Assembly: GCA_003153375.1 (NCBI GenBank)
Contig: PLYM01000267.1
Coordinates: forward strand, 1-64,000
Source: Planctomycetaceae bacterium
Lineage (GTDB): Bacteria; Planctomycetota; Planctomycetia; Pirellulales; PALSA-1355
Reading direction: 5' to 3'
DNA length: 64,000 nucleotides
This document shows positions 24,923 to 33,078 of the stretch, in pieces. The position numbers were made by a program, and so were the translations under genes. Position 1 is the first letter of the stretch, and the number at the start of each line of letters is the position of its first letter. A model generated the notes under the pieces. The model ran no database searches, was not told where the DNA came from, and was given only the letters and a program-made list of their open reading frames with translations.

Positions 24923-26515
24923 TCACGACCGCTGTGCAGACGGATCGGCCGAGTCGCCGTTCCGCTCCGCGCAGCGCTTTTTTTTGCGCGAGCTCGCCGA
25001 GCGCCGCCAGGTGCTACATCCCAGCAAGCTTGCAACGCCCAGCGCTGCCAGCAGCAGGCTGCTGGGCTCGGGCACGGCGGAGATGAAGATGCCGGAAGTG
25101 GAGTCGGTGAAGTTCAGGGTGTAGGCGAGGTAGCTTTGATCGGTCCAGGCAGACTCTGCCCCGTTCGATTGAGAGGAATCGACGAACGAAATCGAGCGCA
25201 CCGTGCGGAAAACGCCTGGCGAAACTTGCACCTGCTCTCCTTCGCGGACGACGAGAACCAGGTTGCCGTTCTTATCGGTCGCCCAGATGCCTGAGTCATT
25301 GTTGGTGCTGGCACCGTTAATGGTGGCCAGAAAAGCGATCTGGTTGGTGTGATTCATCTGAAACGGCACGCCGATAAAGTCGCCGAATTGTGCCCCAGAA
25401 ACGCCCGGCACGCTATTTCCAGCGCGAGCGATTTCATGGATCGTCCCAAAGGTGTCGATGGTCCAGAGGGCCTCAAGTCCGGTGTTCAGGGGCACGGAGA
25501 AGGCATCGAGATAGCCCGTGAAGGCCAAGATGCCGGCCTGGTTGATGACGGGATCGCTCAGGCCATCCAATTTGGCGCCGGCCGGGCCGGGCATCGGCGA
25601 GCCGTTGCCAATGACGAATTTCGGTCCACTGCCCAGATCACGAAAGATGGCGTTGAAAACGTCGCCATTGGAGAGGCCGGCGCGAAACGCCACTTGACCG
25701 GCGTTGTTGGCCACCGGGTCGCTGAAAGAACTATAGGTCTCCGTGGGCAGATTCGGAGCGGGTTGGCCCTGCAAAGCGATAACCTGCGGAGCGCTGCCGC
25801 CGGCTTGCCGTACGATCGCATTGAGGTTGCCCGGTCCAACGGTGGCCGCGAAGGTCGTCGCGCCATTGCCGGCCGCCGGCGGCGCAAAGCTGTCGGTATT
25901 CGTGATCGATTGGCTAGATGAAATACTCTGACCATCGATGGCCACGGGCGCGACTAAGGTCGTGGTTGCGCGCCAGACTCCAAAGCTTGCCGGGCCGCCT
26001 TGCACTTGCCCGCGAAACGAGATTTCTCCGTTGGACGTGTAGGACAAGTCCTGGAAACCAAAGAATGTTCCGCTTGTGCCGGGCGCCGTGTCGCCGGTCT
26101 TGGCAACGGAGACCAGGCCGGTGGGCGTTTCGATCGTCAAGCCTTGGAACGTGGAGAACGCGGCCAATCCTTGACTATTGGCCGTGAACTCATTCGGTGA
26201 CAAGAAGCTCGAGCCGGAGACGCCTGGAATCGGATCGCCTGCATAAATGATCTTCGATAGCGCGCCGCCTTGCCAGCGCCACAGCCCATAGTTGAAGTCC
26301 GTGGTCTGGGCTTCAAAGACGATGGAGCCGCCATTGGCCACGGGCCGATAGGGTAGCACGCTGGAATAAAAGGTCTTGCCGCCCGTGCCGGGAGCGACGA
26401 TGCCCGCATACTCGATTGCCAGCGGCTGGGCCCAAGTCACGGCCGTGGCGCTGAGCAGGAAAGCCATGCCGGGTAGAACGGCACATAACGATACTAGGAA
26501 ACGCTGCGTGAACAC
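24923..26515 (-). CDS. PEP-CTERM protein with repeated NxxGxxAF-type propeller-like motifs
   Basis: 530 aa. Signal peptide (about 5-30). The middle part repeats a short pattern of about 50 aa in which phrases such as ANSQGLAAFSTF, TSNGEISFRGQV, NNAGQVAFRAGL, NQAGILAFTGYL and NHTNQIAFLATI recur, each with a preceding small-residue PG(V/T)SG stretch (PGVSGSSF, PGTSGTFF, PGVSGAQF). This pattern is common in planctomycete and Verrucomicrobia exported proteins. The C-terminal AVPEPSSLLLAALG and an RR/K-rich tail form the PEP-CTERM signal; the tail (about 30 aa after the helix) is longer than usual. The GTG start has GAGGAG at 8-nt spacing. Function unknown. Confidence 0.83.
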   Translation of the reverse strand: MFTQRFLVSLCAVLPGMAFLLSATAVTWAQPLAIEYAGIVAPGTGGKTFYSSVLPYRPVANGGSIVFEAQTTDFNYGLWRWQGGALSKIIYAGDPIPGVSGSSFLSPNEFTANSQGLAAFSTFQGLTIETPTGLVSVAKTGDTAPGTSGTFFGFQDLSYTSNGEISFRGQVQGGPASFGVWRATTTLVAPVAIDGQSISSSQSITNTDSFAPPAAGNGATTFAATVGPGNLNAIVRQAGGSAPQVIALQGQPAPNLPTETYSSFSDPVANNAGQVAFRAGLSNGDVFNAIFRDLGSGPKFVIGNGSPMPGPAGAKLDGLSDPVINQAGILAFTGYLDAFSVPLNTGLEALWTIDTFGTIHEIARAGNSVPGVSGAQFGDFIGVPFQMNHTNQIAFLATINGASTNNDSGIWATDKNGNLVLVVREGEQVQVSPGVFRTVRSISFVDSSQSNGAESAWTDQSYLAYTLNFTDSTSGIFISAVPEPSSLLLAALGVASLLGCSTWRRSASSRKKKRCAERNGDSADPSAQRS

Positions 26516-26808
26516 TCAGATACTCCTCGGACCCGACATGGTTCAATGGGCGGCGACAATACGGAACAGTGCCAAGGGTGTCGCAATCGGCGCGTGAAGT
26601 TGCCCAGAAGGCCACGCACGGAAGGGACCGGCACCGCGGAAAGAAGCTCAAACGCCTGAGGCAGGTTTGGCCAGCGATACCATAGTAAGTGAGGCACGGA
26701 TCAGCTTTCGCAGCACATGTTAGTTTGGCTGCCAAGGGCGTGCAAGGGAAATCATGGCGATTTTGACTGGCTGGTGCTTGGTCACGCTCCGTCCGAGCAG
26801 GATTCGAC
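26516..26808. other. Upstream region of the minus-strand PEP-CTERM gene
   Basis: About 290 bp between the start of the gene at 26515 and the terminator of the next minus-strand gene. Apart from the GAGGAG ribosome site beside 26515 I see no definite promoter box, ORF or repeat. Confidence 0.4.
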
Positions 26809-26847
26809 GAAAACACCCTGGCCTCGAATGGAGCGAGGTCCAGGGTG
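26809..26847 (-). terminator. Rho-independent terminator after the Gly/His-rich TPR gene
   Basis: On the minus strand, CACCCTGGaCCTCG, a loop of about 7 nt, then CGAGGcCAGGGTG, followed by TTTTCG. A 13-bp stem with one mismatch, just downstream of the stop codon at 26870. Confidence 0.85.
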
Positions 26848-26869
26848 CTGACGAAAACCGCGAACGTGG

Positions 26870-28123
26870 TTATTGCGTGGTCGCCGCGGGTTGCGGAGGC
26901 GCATTGATGCCGGCCGGGGGCGCTGCCGCATCGGCCGGGGTGGCCGTGTGGGCTCGCGCGGGCAGGCCGGCTTGCGCGGCAAACAGGTCACGCAGCTTCT
27001 GGGCGCCGAGATCCTTGGGTTGCAGATCAAGCGCCTTGTCGAGCTCGCGCGTGGCTTCCTTGGGATAGCCGAGGTAGCCGAAGTGATAACCGAGCAGGAA
27101 ACGCAGCGCCGGGTCGTCGGGCTTGGCCGTGCGGGCGTTCTCGAGCGCCTTGATCTCGTCGTTGTAGTCCTGCCGGTTGCCGTACAACTGGCTGAAGTTC
27201 TTCACGACGTTGCCCCACTCGTTCTCGGGCAGGCCTTGCATGGCCAGCTGCACGCCGTTGGCGGCCGATTCATACTGTCCCTGGGCCAATAGCGCCTGCG
27301 ACATCATCAGCAGCAGGGCGGCGTTGTTAGGATTGTCGAGCATCGCGTGCTGCCAATCGCGAAAGGCGGTCTGGTATTGCCCGGCACGAAACGCCTGCTC
27401 ACCGGCCTCGGTGAATTGATCGCTGGCGGCCCTCCCCGAAAGAGGTTGCGGCGCCGTGTTGGCATCGGGCGTCGTGGTCGAGCTATAGGCGGCGGTGTTG
27501 CCGTATCCGTTGTTGTAACCAGCGCCGTAGCCGCCGTAACCTCCACCATAGCCACCGTACCCGCCATAGCCGCCATACCCACCATAGCCACCGAACAGGC
27601 CGCCGACGCCGAGGCCGAGGCCAAACAGGCCGAACGGAGCGAAGCCGTAGCCGCCCCAACCGCCATAGCCGTAGCCCATGCCGCCATAGCCCATGCCACC
27701 GCGGCCGACACCGCCATTGAAGTTATTCGCGACGCCGCGATTGCCGGATGCGAAGTTTCGGTTTGCGAAACTCGATCCGCCCGTCGTGCCCCGACCGCTC
27801 ATCGCGCCGGTTCTTGCCGACGAGTTCGACGAGAAGTTGCGCGAAGCAAAGTTGGAGTGGGCCGCGCCCGCGGCGCCGGCATGGCCCGCTGCGCCGCTAC
27901 CTCCAGCGTGTCCACCGCCGCCACTGACGTGGCCGCCACCGCCACCGCCTCCACTACTAACATGTCCGCCCCCACCGCCGCCCCCGCCATGACCGCCGCC
28001 CCCGCCTCCGCCGTGGCCTCCACCACCTCCACCACCGCCCCCGCGGGCAAAAGCCGCCGTGCATGGCAGGCACATCGTTATGGCCAACAGCCCCGCTAGA
28101 AATTTTTTACTGCGAAGTCTCAT
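26870..28123 (-). CDS. Secreted Gly/His-rich protein with C-terminal TPR domain
   Basis: 417 aa. Signal peptide about 1-28 (ending TAAFA). Residues about 29-85 are almost only Gly with regular His, Val and Ser (GGHGGGGGGGH...), and about 150-210 is a (GGY)n tract of tyrosine-glycine repeats; both are low-complexity, flexible and possibly metal-binding or phase-separating. The C-terminal half (about 235-395) has TPR-like helix pairs: AGEQAFRAGQYQTAFRDWQHA, ALLLMMSQALLAQGQYESAA and LGYHFGYLGYPKEATRELDKAL. The ATG at 28123 follows GGGAGAGGG. A Gly-rich domain joined to TPRs is recurrent in Planctomycetes, but its function is unknown to me. Confidence 0.82.
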   Translation of the reverse strand: MRLRSKKFLAGLLAITMCLPCTAAFARGGGGGGGGGHGGGGGGGHGGGGGGGGHVSSGGGGGGGHVSGGGGHAGGSGAAGHAGAAGAAHSNFASRNFSSNSSARTGAMSGRGTTGGSSFANRNFASGNRGVANNFNGGVGRGGMGYGGMGYGYGGWGGYGFAPFGLFGLGLGVGGLFGGYGGYGGYGGYGGYGGGYGGYGAGYNNGYGNTAAYSSTTTPDANTAPQPLSGRAASDQFTEAGEQAFRAGQYQTAFRDWQHAMLDNPNNAALLLMMSQALLAQGQYESAANGVQLAMQGLPENEWGNVVKNFSQLYGNRQDYNDEIKALENARTAKPDDPALRFLLGYHFGYLGYPKEATRELDKALDLQPKDLGAQKLRDLFAAQAGLPARAHTATPADAAAPPAGINAPPQPAATTQ

Positions 28124-28424
28124 GATTCCCTCTCCCTGTAAATCTCGCGTCAATCGCTGGTAATCGTTGCCAGGAGATCAAAGCAAAGGGTATGCCAGCG
28201 TTCGGTGTATTCTGTCTAAACTGCCGAAATTGCCCGCGAAATCGTTTTGATTTTGCGCGCCAGGAAGGGCTTCGTGGCAGGGCTCAATCCAGGTGGGATT
28301 GAGGACCCGCAGCGCTGACCGGCTTGACTTTCGCGAACTGCGATTCGGTTGGGCAGGCATTTCGAGCGCGCGAAGTCGGGGTTCGCGCGGCATCCAGGGG
28401 GCAGCAAGTTAGCCTCTCAAGCAA
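28124..28424. other. Intergenic region with one perfect hairpin
   Basis: No gene seen. CTCAATCC-AGGTG-GGATTGAG (28283-28303) forms an 8-bp perfect stem without a T run. The segment is upstream of the Gly/His-rich gene and downstream of the LEPLESR gene, both on the minus strand. Confidence 0.4.
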
Positions 28425-28455
28425 CGAGCCCCAGGGTTTTCGGCCCCGGGGCTCG
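28425..28455 (-). terminator. Possible terminator hairpin after the LEPLESR protein gene
   Basis: CGAGCCCC-A-GGG, a TTTTCGG loop, then CCC-C-GGGGCTCG makes a long GC stem about 30 nt after the stop codon. A proper T run is missing on the minus strand, so termination is likely but not certain. Confidence 0.45.
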
Positions 28456-28484
28456 TGCGGCGACAATCGTTTGATCGCCTGCGA

Positions 28485-29912
28485 TCAGGTGAAGTTGGTT
28501 TTGTTCAGCGTCGTGATCGTCACGTTCTTGCCCTGCACGTAAGTGTTGGGGCCGGGCGTGCCGCCATCGAAGTTGGCGGTCGTGATCGTCGAGTTGTTCA
28601 CCTTGAGCGTGTTCTGTCCGCTTCCCATGGTGACGTTGACGGTGTTGAACGTGTTGGCACTCGAGCTGGAGTTGCCGTGATTCCACCAGCTGCGCTCCCA
28701 GCGGTCGTCAGCGCCCAAGATTACCTTGTCGTTGGCGGTGTCGCCCGAGGTGTCGATGTTGAGCGTGCCGTCGACGGAGACGCCCTGGAGTTGGATCGTG
28801 GCGCCGCTGCCGCCGGCCGTGGTTTTCTGGATGTTCAAGTCGCCGCCCACGGTCGTGTCGTAAACATTGACGTTGTCGCGGCCCGTGCCGAGCGAGACCA
28901 GCATGCTGCCGGTGACGTTGATGCCGTTGTCTGCGCCGCGGCGATTGTCGCCACCGCCGCACCAGCCGTTGCCGCCGCTGGAGCCGTCGAGGTCCACGTC
29001 ATTGTTGCCATTGCCGAGGCTGACGGCAAAGCCCTGACCGCCAGTGACGTTGGCGTCGTCGATGCTGACATGGTTGTTGCCGTTACCCATCATGACGCCG
29101 AATCCCGCCAAGCCGGCGACGGCGCCGGACAACGAGACGGTAATGCCCGAGGCTTCGAAGTGGTTGTTGCCGTTGCCCAGCAAGAAGCCCAGGCCTTGAC
29201 GGCCGGAGACGGTGCCATCGGTGGTGACGCTGATGTTGTCGAGCCCGACGTGGTCGTTGCCATCGCCCATCTGCACGCCGAACCCCTGGTCGCCGGTGAT
29301 GGGCGCGACGCCCGTGGCCGAAACCGTCACGTTCTCGGCGTCGAACTTGTCGTTTCCATTGCCCATCGTGACCAAAAAACCCTGCGTGGTGGTGACGGAG
29401 AAGTTTTTGACGTCCACATCGTCATTGCCCCCGCCAAGCGTTACTTGCACGTCGCCATTGACCTGGGTGGTCACGTTGGTGGAGCTTTGGCGCCAGCCGT
29501 GCCCGCCTTCCTTGCCGAGGACCACCTGGTCGTTGCCATCGCCCATCGTGATCGACAAGCCGCCGGCCAGGCCGGTGGCGTTGTTGTCGGTGAAGCCCAG
29601 GAAATCGCGGCCGTCGCCCCAGCCGCTGGTGGCGATGGACGTGACGCCGGTTTCGGTCACCGAGCCGTTGGCGACGCCGTTGATCAGGGTGCCGCGCAGG
29701 CCTTGGATTTTGAACGTTCCCGAGTCCGCCGTGACGCCGGAGATTTGCACCGCGTCGTCGTTCGCGTCGCCCGTGAGCGTCAGCACGCCGGCGGTCACCG
29801 ACACGGCCACGCTGCCGGCCGACAGGAGGTGACGTGACTCGAGCGGCTCCAACCCCAACCGCCTTTTGGGGAAACCTCGTCCGATAACTTTTCGACTAGC
29901 TTGAGCGCGCAT
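28485..29912 (-). CDS. Large extracellular protein with LEPLESRHLLSA start and beta-roll-like GNGN repeats
   Basis: 475 aa. The basic N terminus is followed by LGLEPLESRHLLSAG, a signature at the start of many large planctomycete exported proteins. The rest is built of repeats of about 25-45 aa centred on a turn such as MGDGNDQV, LGGGNDDVDV, MGNGNDKFDA, MGDGNDHVGL, LGNGNNHFEA, MGNGNNHVSI and LGNGNNDVDL, alternating with GNVTVS-like strands. These resemble RTX-type or right-handed beta-helix turns and may bind calcium through the Asp/Asn-Gly loops. I chose the ATG at 29912 (AGGAGG, 8 nt) over a GTG three bases earlier. Likely a cell-surface structural protein; partner unknown. Confidence 0.83.
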   Translation of the reverse strand: MRAQASRKVIGRGFPKRRLGLEPLESRHLLSAGSVAVSVTAGVLTLTGDANDDAVQISGVTADSGTFKIQGLRGTLINGVANGSVTETGVTSIATSGWGDGRDFLGFTDNNATGLAGGLSITMGDGNDQVVLGKEGGHGWRQSSTNVTTQVNGDVQVTLGGGNDDVDVKNFSVTTTQGFLVTMGNGNDKFDAENVTVSATGVAPITGDQGFGVQMGDGNDHVGLDNISVTTDGTVSGRQGLGFLLGNGNNHFEASGITVSLSGAVAGLAGFGVMMGNGNNHVSIDDANVTGGQGFAVSLGNGNNDVDLDGSSGGNGWCGGGDNRRGADNGINVTGSMLVSLGTGRDNVNVYDTTVGGDLNIQKTTAGGSGATIQLQGVSVDGTLNIDTSGDTANDKVILGADDRWERSWWNHGNSSSSANTFNTVNVTMGSGQNTLKVNNSTITTANFDGGTPGPNTYVQGKNVTITTLNKTNFT

Positions 29913-30335
29913 CACTCGGTCCTCCTGGTAGAATCCTGCCCCTTGCCCCGATCACTGTCGCACGTGCACTGCAAAATGCGCACCGGCCTGCAACGATTTG
30001 ACGGATCAATGGTCGTCAATATCTTGGTGGCGGTTCGCGACGCTCAATGCCGCTGGGGGCCGGTGGCCGCGAAGAATGTCTCGCCGGCGGCTTCTGATCG
30101 CTCACGCGGGCGGCGGCCGCAGCGGGGAAATTGCTTGACAAACCGGTGAGGACGGGAATACTCAGAGACTCATTCGTTGCGGTGCAGGGAAGAGGCTACT
30201 CTCTTGGGTAGCGCGGCATTTTGGGCGAGTGGGCCGGCGGCGATTCGACCGCTGGCAAGAACTGAAAATCGGGGGCGCTGGTCGCGACGAGCTGTCGCGA
30301 GAGATCCGGCCGAACATGGAGCAAGGAGCCGCACC
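29913..30335. other. Intergenic region carrying a candidate promoter
   Basis: 423 bp with no believable gene. It separates the minus-strand LEPLESR gene from a small plus-strand gene and carries the TTGACA element listed at 30135. Confidence 0.4.
30135..30162 (+). promoter_or_regulatory. Candidate sigma-70 promoter for the gene at 30336
   Basis: A perfect -35 TTGACA (30135-30140) is followed after 16 bp by AATACT (30157-30162), four of six matches to TATAAT. The distance to the GTG start is about 170 nt, so the leader would be long. Confidence 0.35.
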
Positions 30336-30536
30336 GTGCCGAACGACGTGATTGAAGCCATTAAGATGGGGCTGTGGGATTTTGAGCCCGAGGACCGGGA
30401 AGGCGAGGAATTCGACGCCTGCGGCGCCATGCCCGGAACCGCGGCCAAGCTGGTCGCCCTGGCGGAGCGCGTGCGGCGAGGATTGCCACTGTGGCACCCG
30501 GCCGACCGACAGGACTGCGAAGAGGTGGTCGAATAA
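30336..30536 (+). CDS. Small conserved hypothetical protein
   Basis: 66 aa, acidic, starting at a GTG that has AAGGAG 8 nt upstream. The product contains VIEAIKMGLWDFEPED, then AMPGTAAKLVALAERVRRGLPLWHPADR. The pattern of a short acidic start, one amphipathic helix and a WHP turn is familiar from small planctomycete proteins of unknown function. The open frame extends 53 codons upstream, but that part has no protein-like character. It may be a regulatory or adaptor peptide; no evidence decides. Confidence 0.65.
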   Translation: MPNDVIEAIKMGLWDFEPEDREGEEFDACGAMPGTAAKLVALAERVRRGLPLWHPADRQDCEEVVE

Positions 30537-30713
30537 TCAGTTGGATAATCGAGCGGCTGCTGAATCGAGCGTTTGGCGGCTGATGGCGGACGCTTTGCAG
30601 CCAAGTTAGAGTAGAAGCTTTCCCGCTCGTGCCGACGGCGCCTTGGCCTGCTACAATCGTTGGTCGGCCCATCGGGGAGTCCCCTTGCGATCCATCTTTA
30701 GGAACCTCTTGTC

Positions 30714-31016
30714 ATGCCCAGCTTGACCATTACTGCTCCGCATTCTCTCGGCACGGAAGAAGCCACGAACCGCTTGAAGCGATTCTTCGAAAAGCTCAAG
30801 GAACGTCATCAGGACAAGATGAGCAACCTCGAGGAGCAGTGGAACGACAACCGTCTCGAGTATGCCTTCTCCACCTTTGGCTTCAACATCAAGGGCGACG
30901 TGCAGGTCGAGCCGAACGAAGTCAAGGTGAACGGCGCGCTGCCTTTTGCCGCCATGATGTTCAAAGGCAAGATCGAGCAGAGTGTCAAGGAAGAGCTCGA
31001 AAAGCTGCTGGCCTGA
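30714..31016 (+). CDS. Polyhydroxyalkanoic acid system family protein
   Basis: 100 aa, full length for this small family (PHA_gran_rgn type). It runs from SLTITAPHSLGTEEATNRLK through LEYAFSTFGFNIKGDVQVEPNEV to MMFKGKIEQSVKEELEKLL, the usual beta-alpha-beta pattern. Members were first noted beside PHA synthesis genes, but many organisms carry them elsewhere, so a granule role here is unproven; no phaC or phasin gene is nearby. AGGAACC precedes the ATG. It converges with the STN-domain gene, only 8 nt away. Confidence 0.8.
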   Translation: MPSLTITAPHSLGTEEATNRLKRFFEKLKERHQDKMSNLEEQWNDNRLEYAFSTFGFNIKGDVQVEPNEVKVNGALPFAAMMFKGKIEQSVKEELEKLLA

Positions 31017-31024
31017 ACCGCCGG

Positions 31025-32155
31025 TCACTTGGCGATCGGTGCAACCGAGATCACACGGTCCGCGCGCTGATAGGTGAGGCCGGTGTCCTTGAGCACGGCC
31101 TTGAGCAGGTCGTCGAGGCTGGCGTGCTGCACGTTGACCGAGATGATCTGGTCGAGCGAGATGCCGGCGGCCTCGATCGCGGGCGTGTCCCAGCGGAATT
31201 CGAGATTCAGCCGCTGGCTGAGTTGCTGCGCAACCCGGTTGAGCGCCCCGTTCTCAATCGATAGCTGAAAGAACTCCTGGCCCGCGGTGACGGCGGGCCG
31301 ATCCGTCGGCTTGCCTCGAAAGCGCTGCTCGACCAGCTCGTGGTCTTCCACGCGGCCGGCCAGGCGAATCTTGTTGCCCTCCAGCGTGAGCTGCGCCTTG
31401 GGCAGCGCCTTGGCCCAGCGCTTTTCGAGGGTCTTGGCGTTCTTGCCCACGTCGTAGGTGCGTGTCACGACCGGATCGGCCGGCGCCGGCACCAGTTCAA
31501 TGGCGCGGCCGCTGTCGGTGATGTTGAAGGCCAAGTCAAACTGCGCCAACAGGATCGTCATGCGGTCGAGCCAGGTCATCTGCGGCCAATCGGCGGCGGG
31601 CCACAGGTCGTGCGGAATCTGCTCGGCGCCGACCACCTGCACTCCGGCCTCGGCGGCCAGTTCGCGCAATAACTGTCGCGGTTCGGCCAGGTCATCCCAA
31701 TGGCTGTCGCGCAGGATCAACAGCTTGCGCGAGCCGGCCACGCCCAGCAGCCGGATCGCTTCGAGGTGTTGCGCCGCCAGGGTTCGCAGTCGCGCGGCCA
31801 TGGCGGGCGGGCCCAGATAGGCGATCGGGCCTAACTGGCAATAGCCCAGGTGCAAGTGCTCGGCGATGCGGGCGAGGCTGGCGCGCAGCGGCTCTTGAGA
31901 GAGCAGCAACTGCACGCTTTGGTCTGGATCGACGCGGCGATCGAGCACGATCGCCAGGTGTTGCGACGTGCTCAGGCTGGCGAGCGCTTGCCCCAGCGGC
32001 GTGTTCGACCAGGAAACGCTCACCGGCGCGGCCAGCCGCTCCTCGAGCGCGCTGCCGGTGGCGAAGGCGTTGGGTTCGGCCGCCGGCATCAAACTGCCGC
32101 ATGCCAGCCAACACGAGATGACCGCGACAGAAAATTTCAAGTGGGTGCAGGCCAT
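31025..32155 (-). CDS. Exported STN-domain protein
   Basis: 376 aa. Hydrophobic signal (about 8-28, SVAVISCWLACGSLMPAAEP). A first STN-like unit (about 45-100) reads VSVSWSNTPLGQALASLS...LAIVLDRRVDPDQ; a middle region with NITDSGRAIELVP follows, and a last unit near the C terminus (about 305-370) is NLEFRWDTPAIEAAGISLDQ...VSVNVQHASLDDLLKAVLKDTGL. STN domains normally form the periplasmic plug of secretins or TonB receptors, but no outer-membrane channel follows here. Planctomycetes have many stand-alone STN proteins. The start was chosen at ATG 32155 because it opens the signal peptide; 28 codons upstream are also open. Confidence 0.72.
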   Translation of the reverse strand: MACTHLKFSVAVISCWLACGSLMPAAEPNAFATGSALEERLAAPVSVSWSNTPLGQALASLSTSQHLAIVLDRRVDPDQSVQLLLSQEPLRASLARIAEHLHLGYCQLGPIAYLGPPAMAARLRTLAAQHLEAIRLLGVAGSRKLLILRDSHWDDLAEPRQLLRELAAEAGVQVVGAEQIPHDLWPAADWPQMTWLDRMTILLAQFDLAFNITDSGRAIELVPAPADPVVTRTYDVGKNAKTLEKRWAKALPKAQLTLEGNKIRLAGRVEDHELVEQRFRGKPTDRPAVTAGQEFFQLSIENGALNRVAQQLSQRLNLEFRWDTPAIEAAGISLDQIISVNVQHASLDDLLKAVLKDTGLTYQRADRVISVAPIAK

Positions 32156-32337
32156 AAATCTGGCTTCGGAGAGCCCCGGAACAACTCGTACAGTCCCTGT
32201 ATTTTCCGCGAAAGGGGCGCCCATGAGAAGACAAATCACGGGGATCTGGCGGAGAAGGTTTGAAGCGGCGCGCTCCTTCTGATTAGACTAGCTTAATCGG
32301 CCCTTCGAACCGTCGCTGCACCTGGATTCTGTTGGCA

Positions 32338-33000
32338 ATGAGCAAACGCACTCGCAACCCGCTATTGCAAGGACAGTATCACCAGTATCTGGCCGACCAG
32401 GATTCCGCCGCCTATGCCGCCGCGGTTTCCGAGCGCTACTCGGTTGGCACCTTGCAGCGGCTGGCAGTCACGGGCGATCGCATGGCTCGTCGGGCCGCGG
32501 TGTTCGCCCTGGGCCTGGTGGCCGATTATCAAGCCAATGCCACGCTCGGCCGGGCGATGAACGACGACGATCGGGGCGTGCGGCTGCTGGCCGAAAACGG
32601 CATTCGCACCCTGTGGTGCCGCGCCGGCAACGAACGGCAGCAGCGAACGCTCGAGGCGATTATCGCCCTGAACGGCGAACGCCGCTTTCAGGACGCCATC
32701 GACCAGGCCACCCGGCTGATCGACGAAATTCCCTGGCTGGCCGAAGCCTGGAACCAGCGGGCGATCGCGCTATTCAGCATCGGCCGTTTTGTCGAGTCGA
32801 TCCACGACTGCGAACAGACGCTGGAGATCAACCCCTACCACTTCGGCGCGGCCTCGGGCATGGCCCAGTCGCATCTGCAACTCAGCAATCGCACGGCGGC
32901 CTTGGAATGTTTTCGCCGGGCGTTGAAGCTGAATCCGAACCTGGAAGGCGTGCGGGCCCACGTGCTCTACTTGCAGCGCACGCTGAAAAGCCAAGAATAG
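32338..33000 (+). CDS. HEAT-like plus TPR repeat protein
   Basis: 220 aa, soluble. The first part (about 25-100) is alpha-helical with HEAT-like character (RMARRAAVFALGLVADYQANATLGRAMNDDDRGVRLLAENGIRTLW). The second part (about 105-215) has three TPR-like pairs: ALNGERRFQDAIDQATRLID, AWNQRAIALFSIGRFVESIHDCEQTLEINP and GMAQSHLQLSNRTAALECFRRALKLNP. Probably a protein-interaction module. Start taken at ATG 32338; a TTG two codons earlier is also in frame. Followed 78 nt later by glpD, with no evident functional link. Confidence 0.78.
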   Translation: MSKRTRNPLLQGQYHQYLADQDSAAYAAAVSERYSVGTLQRLAVTGDRMARRAAVFALGLVADYQANATLGRAMNDDDRGVRLLAENGIRTLWCRAGNERQQRTLEAIIALNGERRFQDAIDQATRLIDEIPWLAEAWNQRAIALFSIGRFVESIHDCEQTLEINPYHFGAASGMAQSHLQLSNRTAALECFRRALKLNPNLEGVRAHVLYLQRTLKSQE

Positions 33001-33078
33001 TCTTGGCGCTTCCCCGCTCGTGTCGACCGCGGCCCGGGAAGGCGACCGCGCTCGCTTCTCGGCCTGACAGGGACGTTC

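Noticed and set aside
28455-29837. 460-codon plus-strand frame of Val/Ala/Asp repeats
   Set aside because: It is the complement of the repetitive GNGN turns in the LEPLESR protein; the minus-strand protein has signal-type motif and ribosome site.
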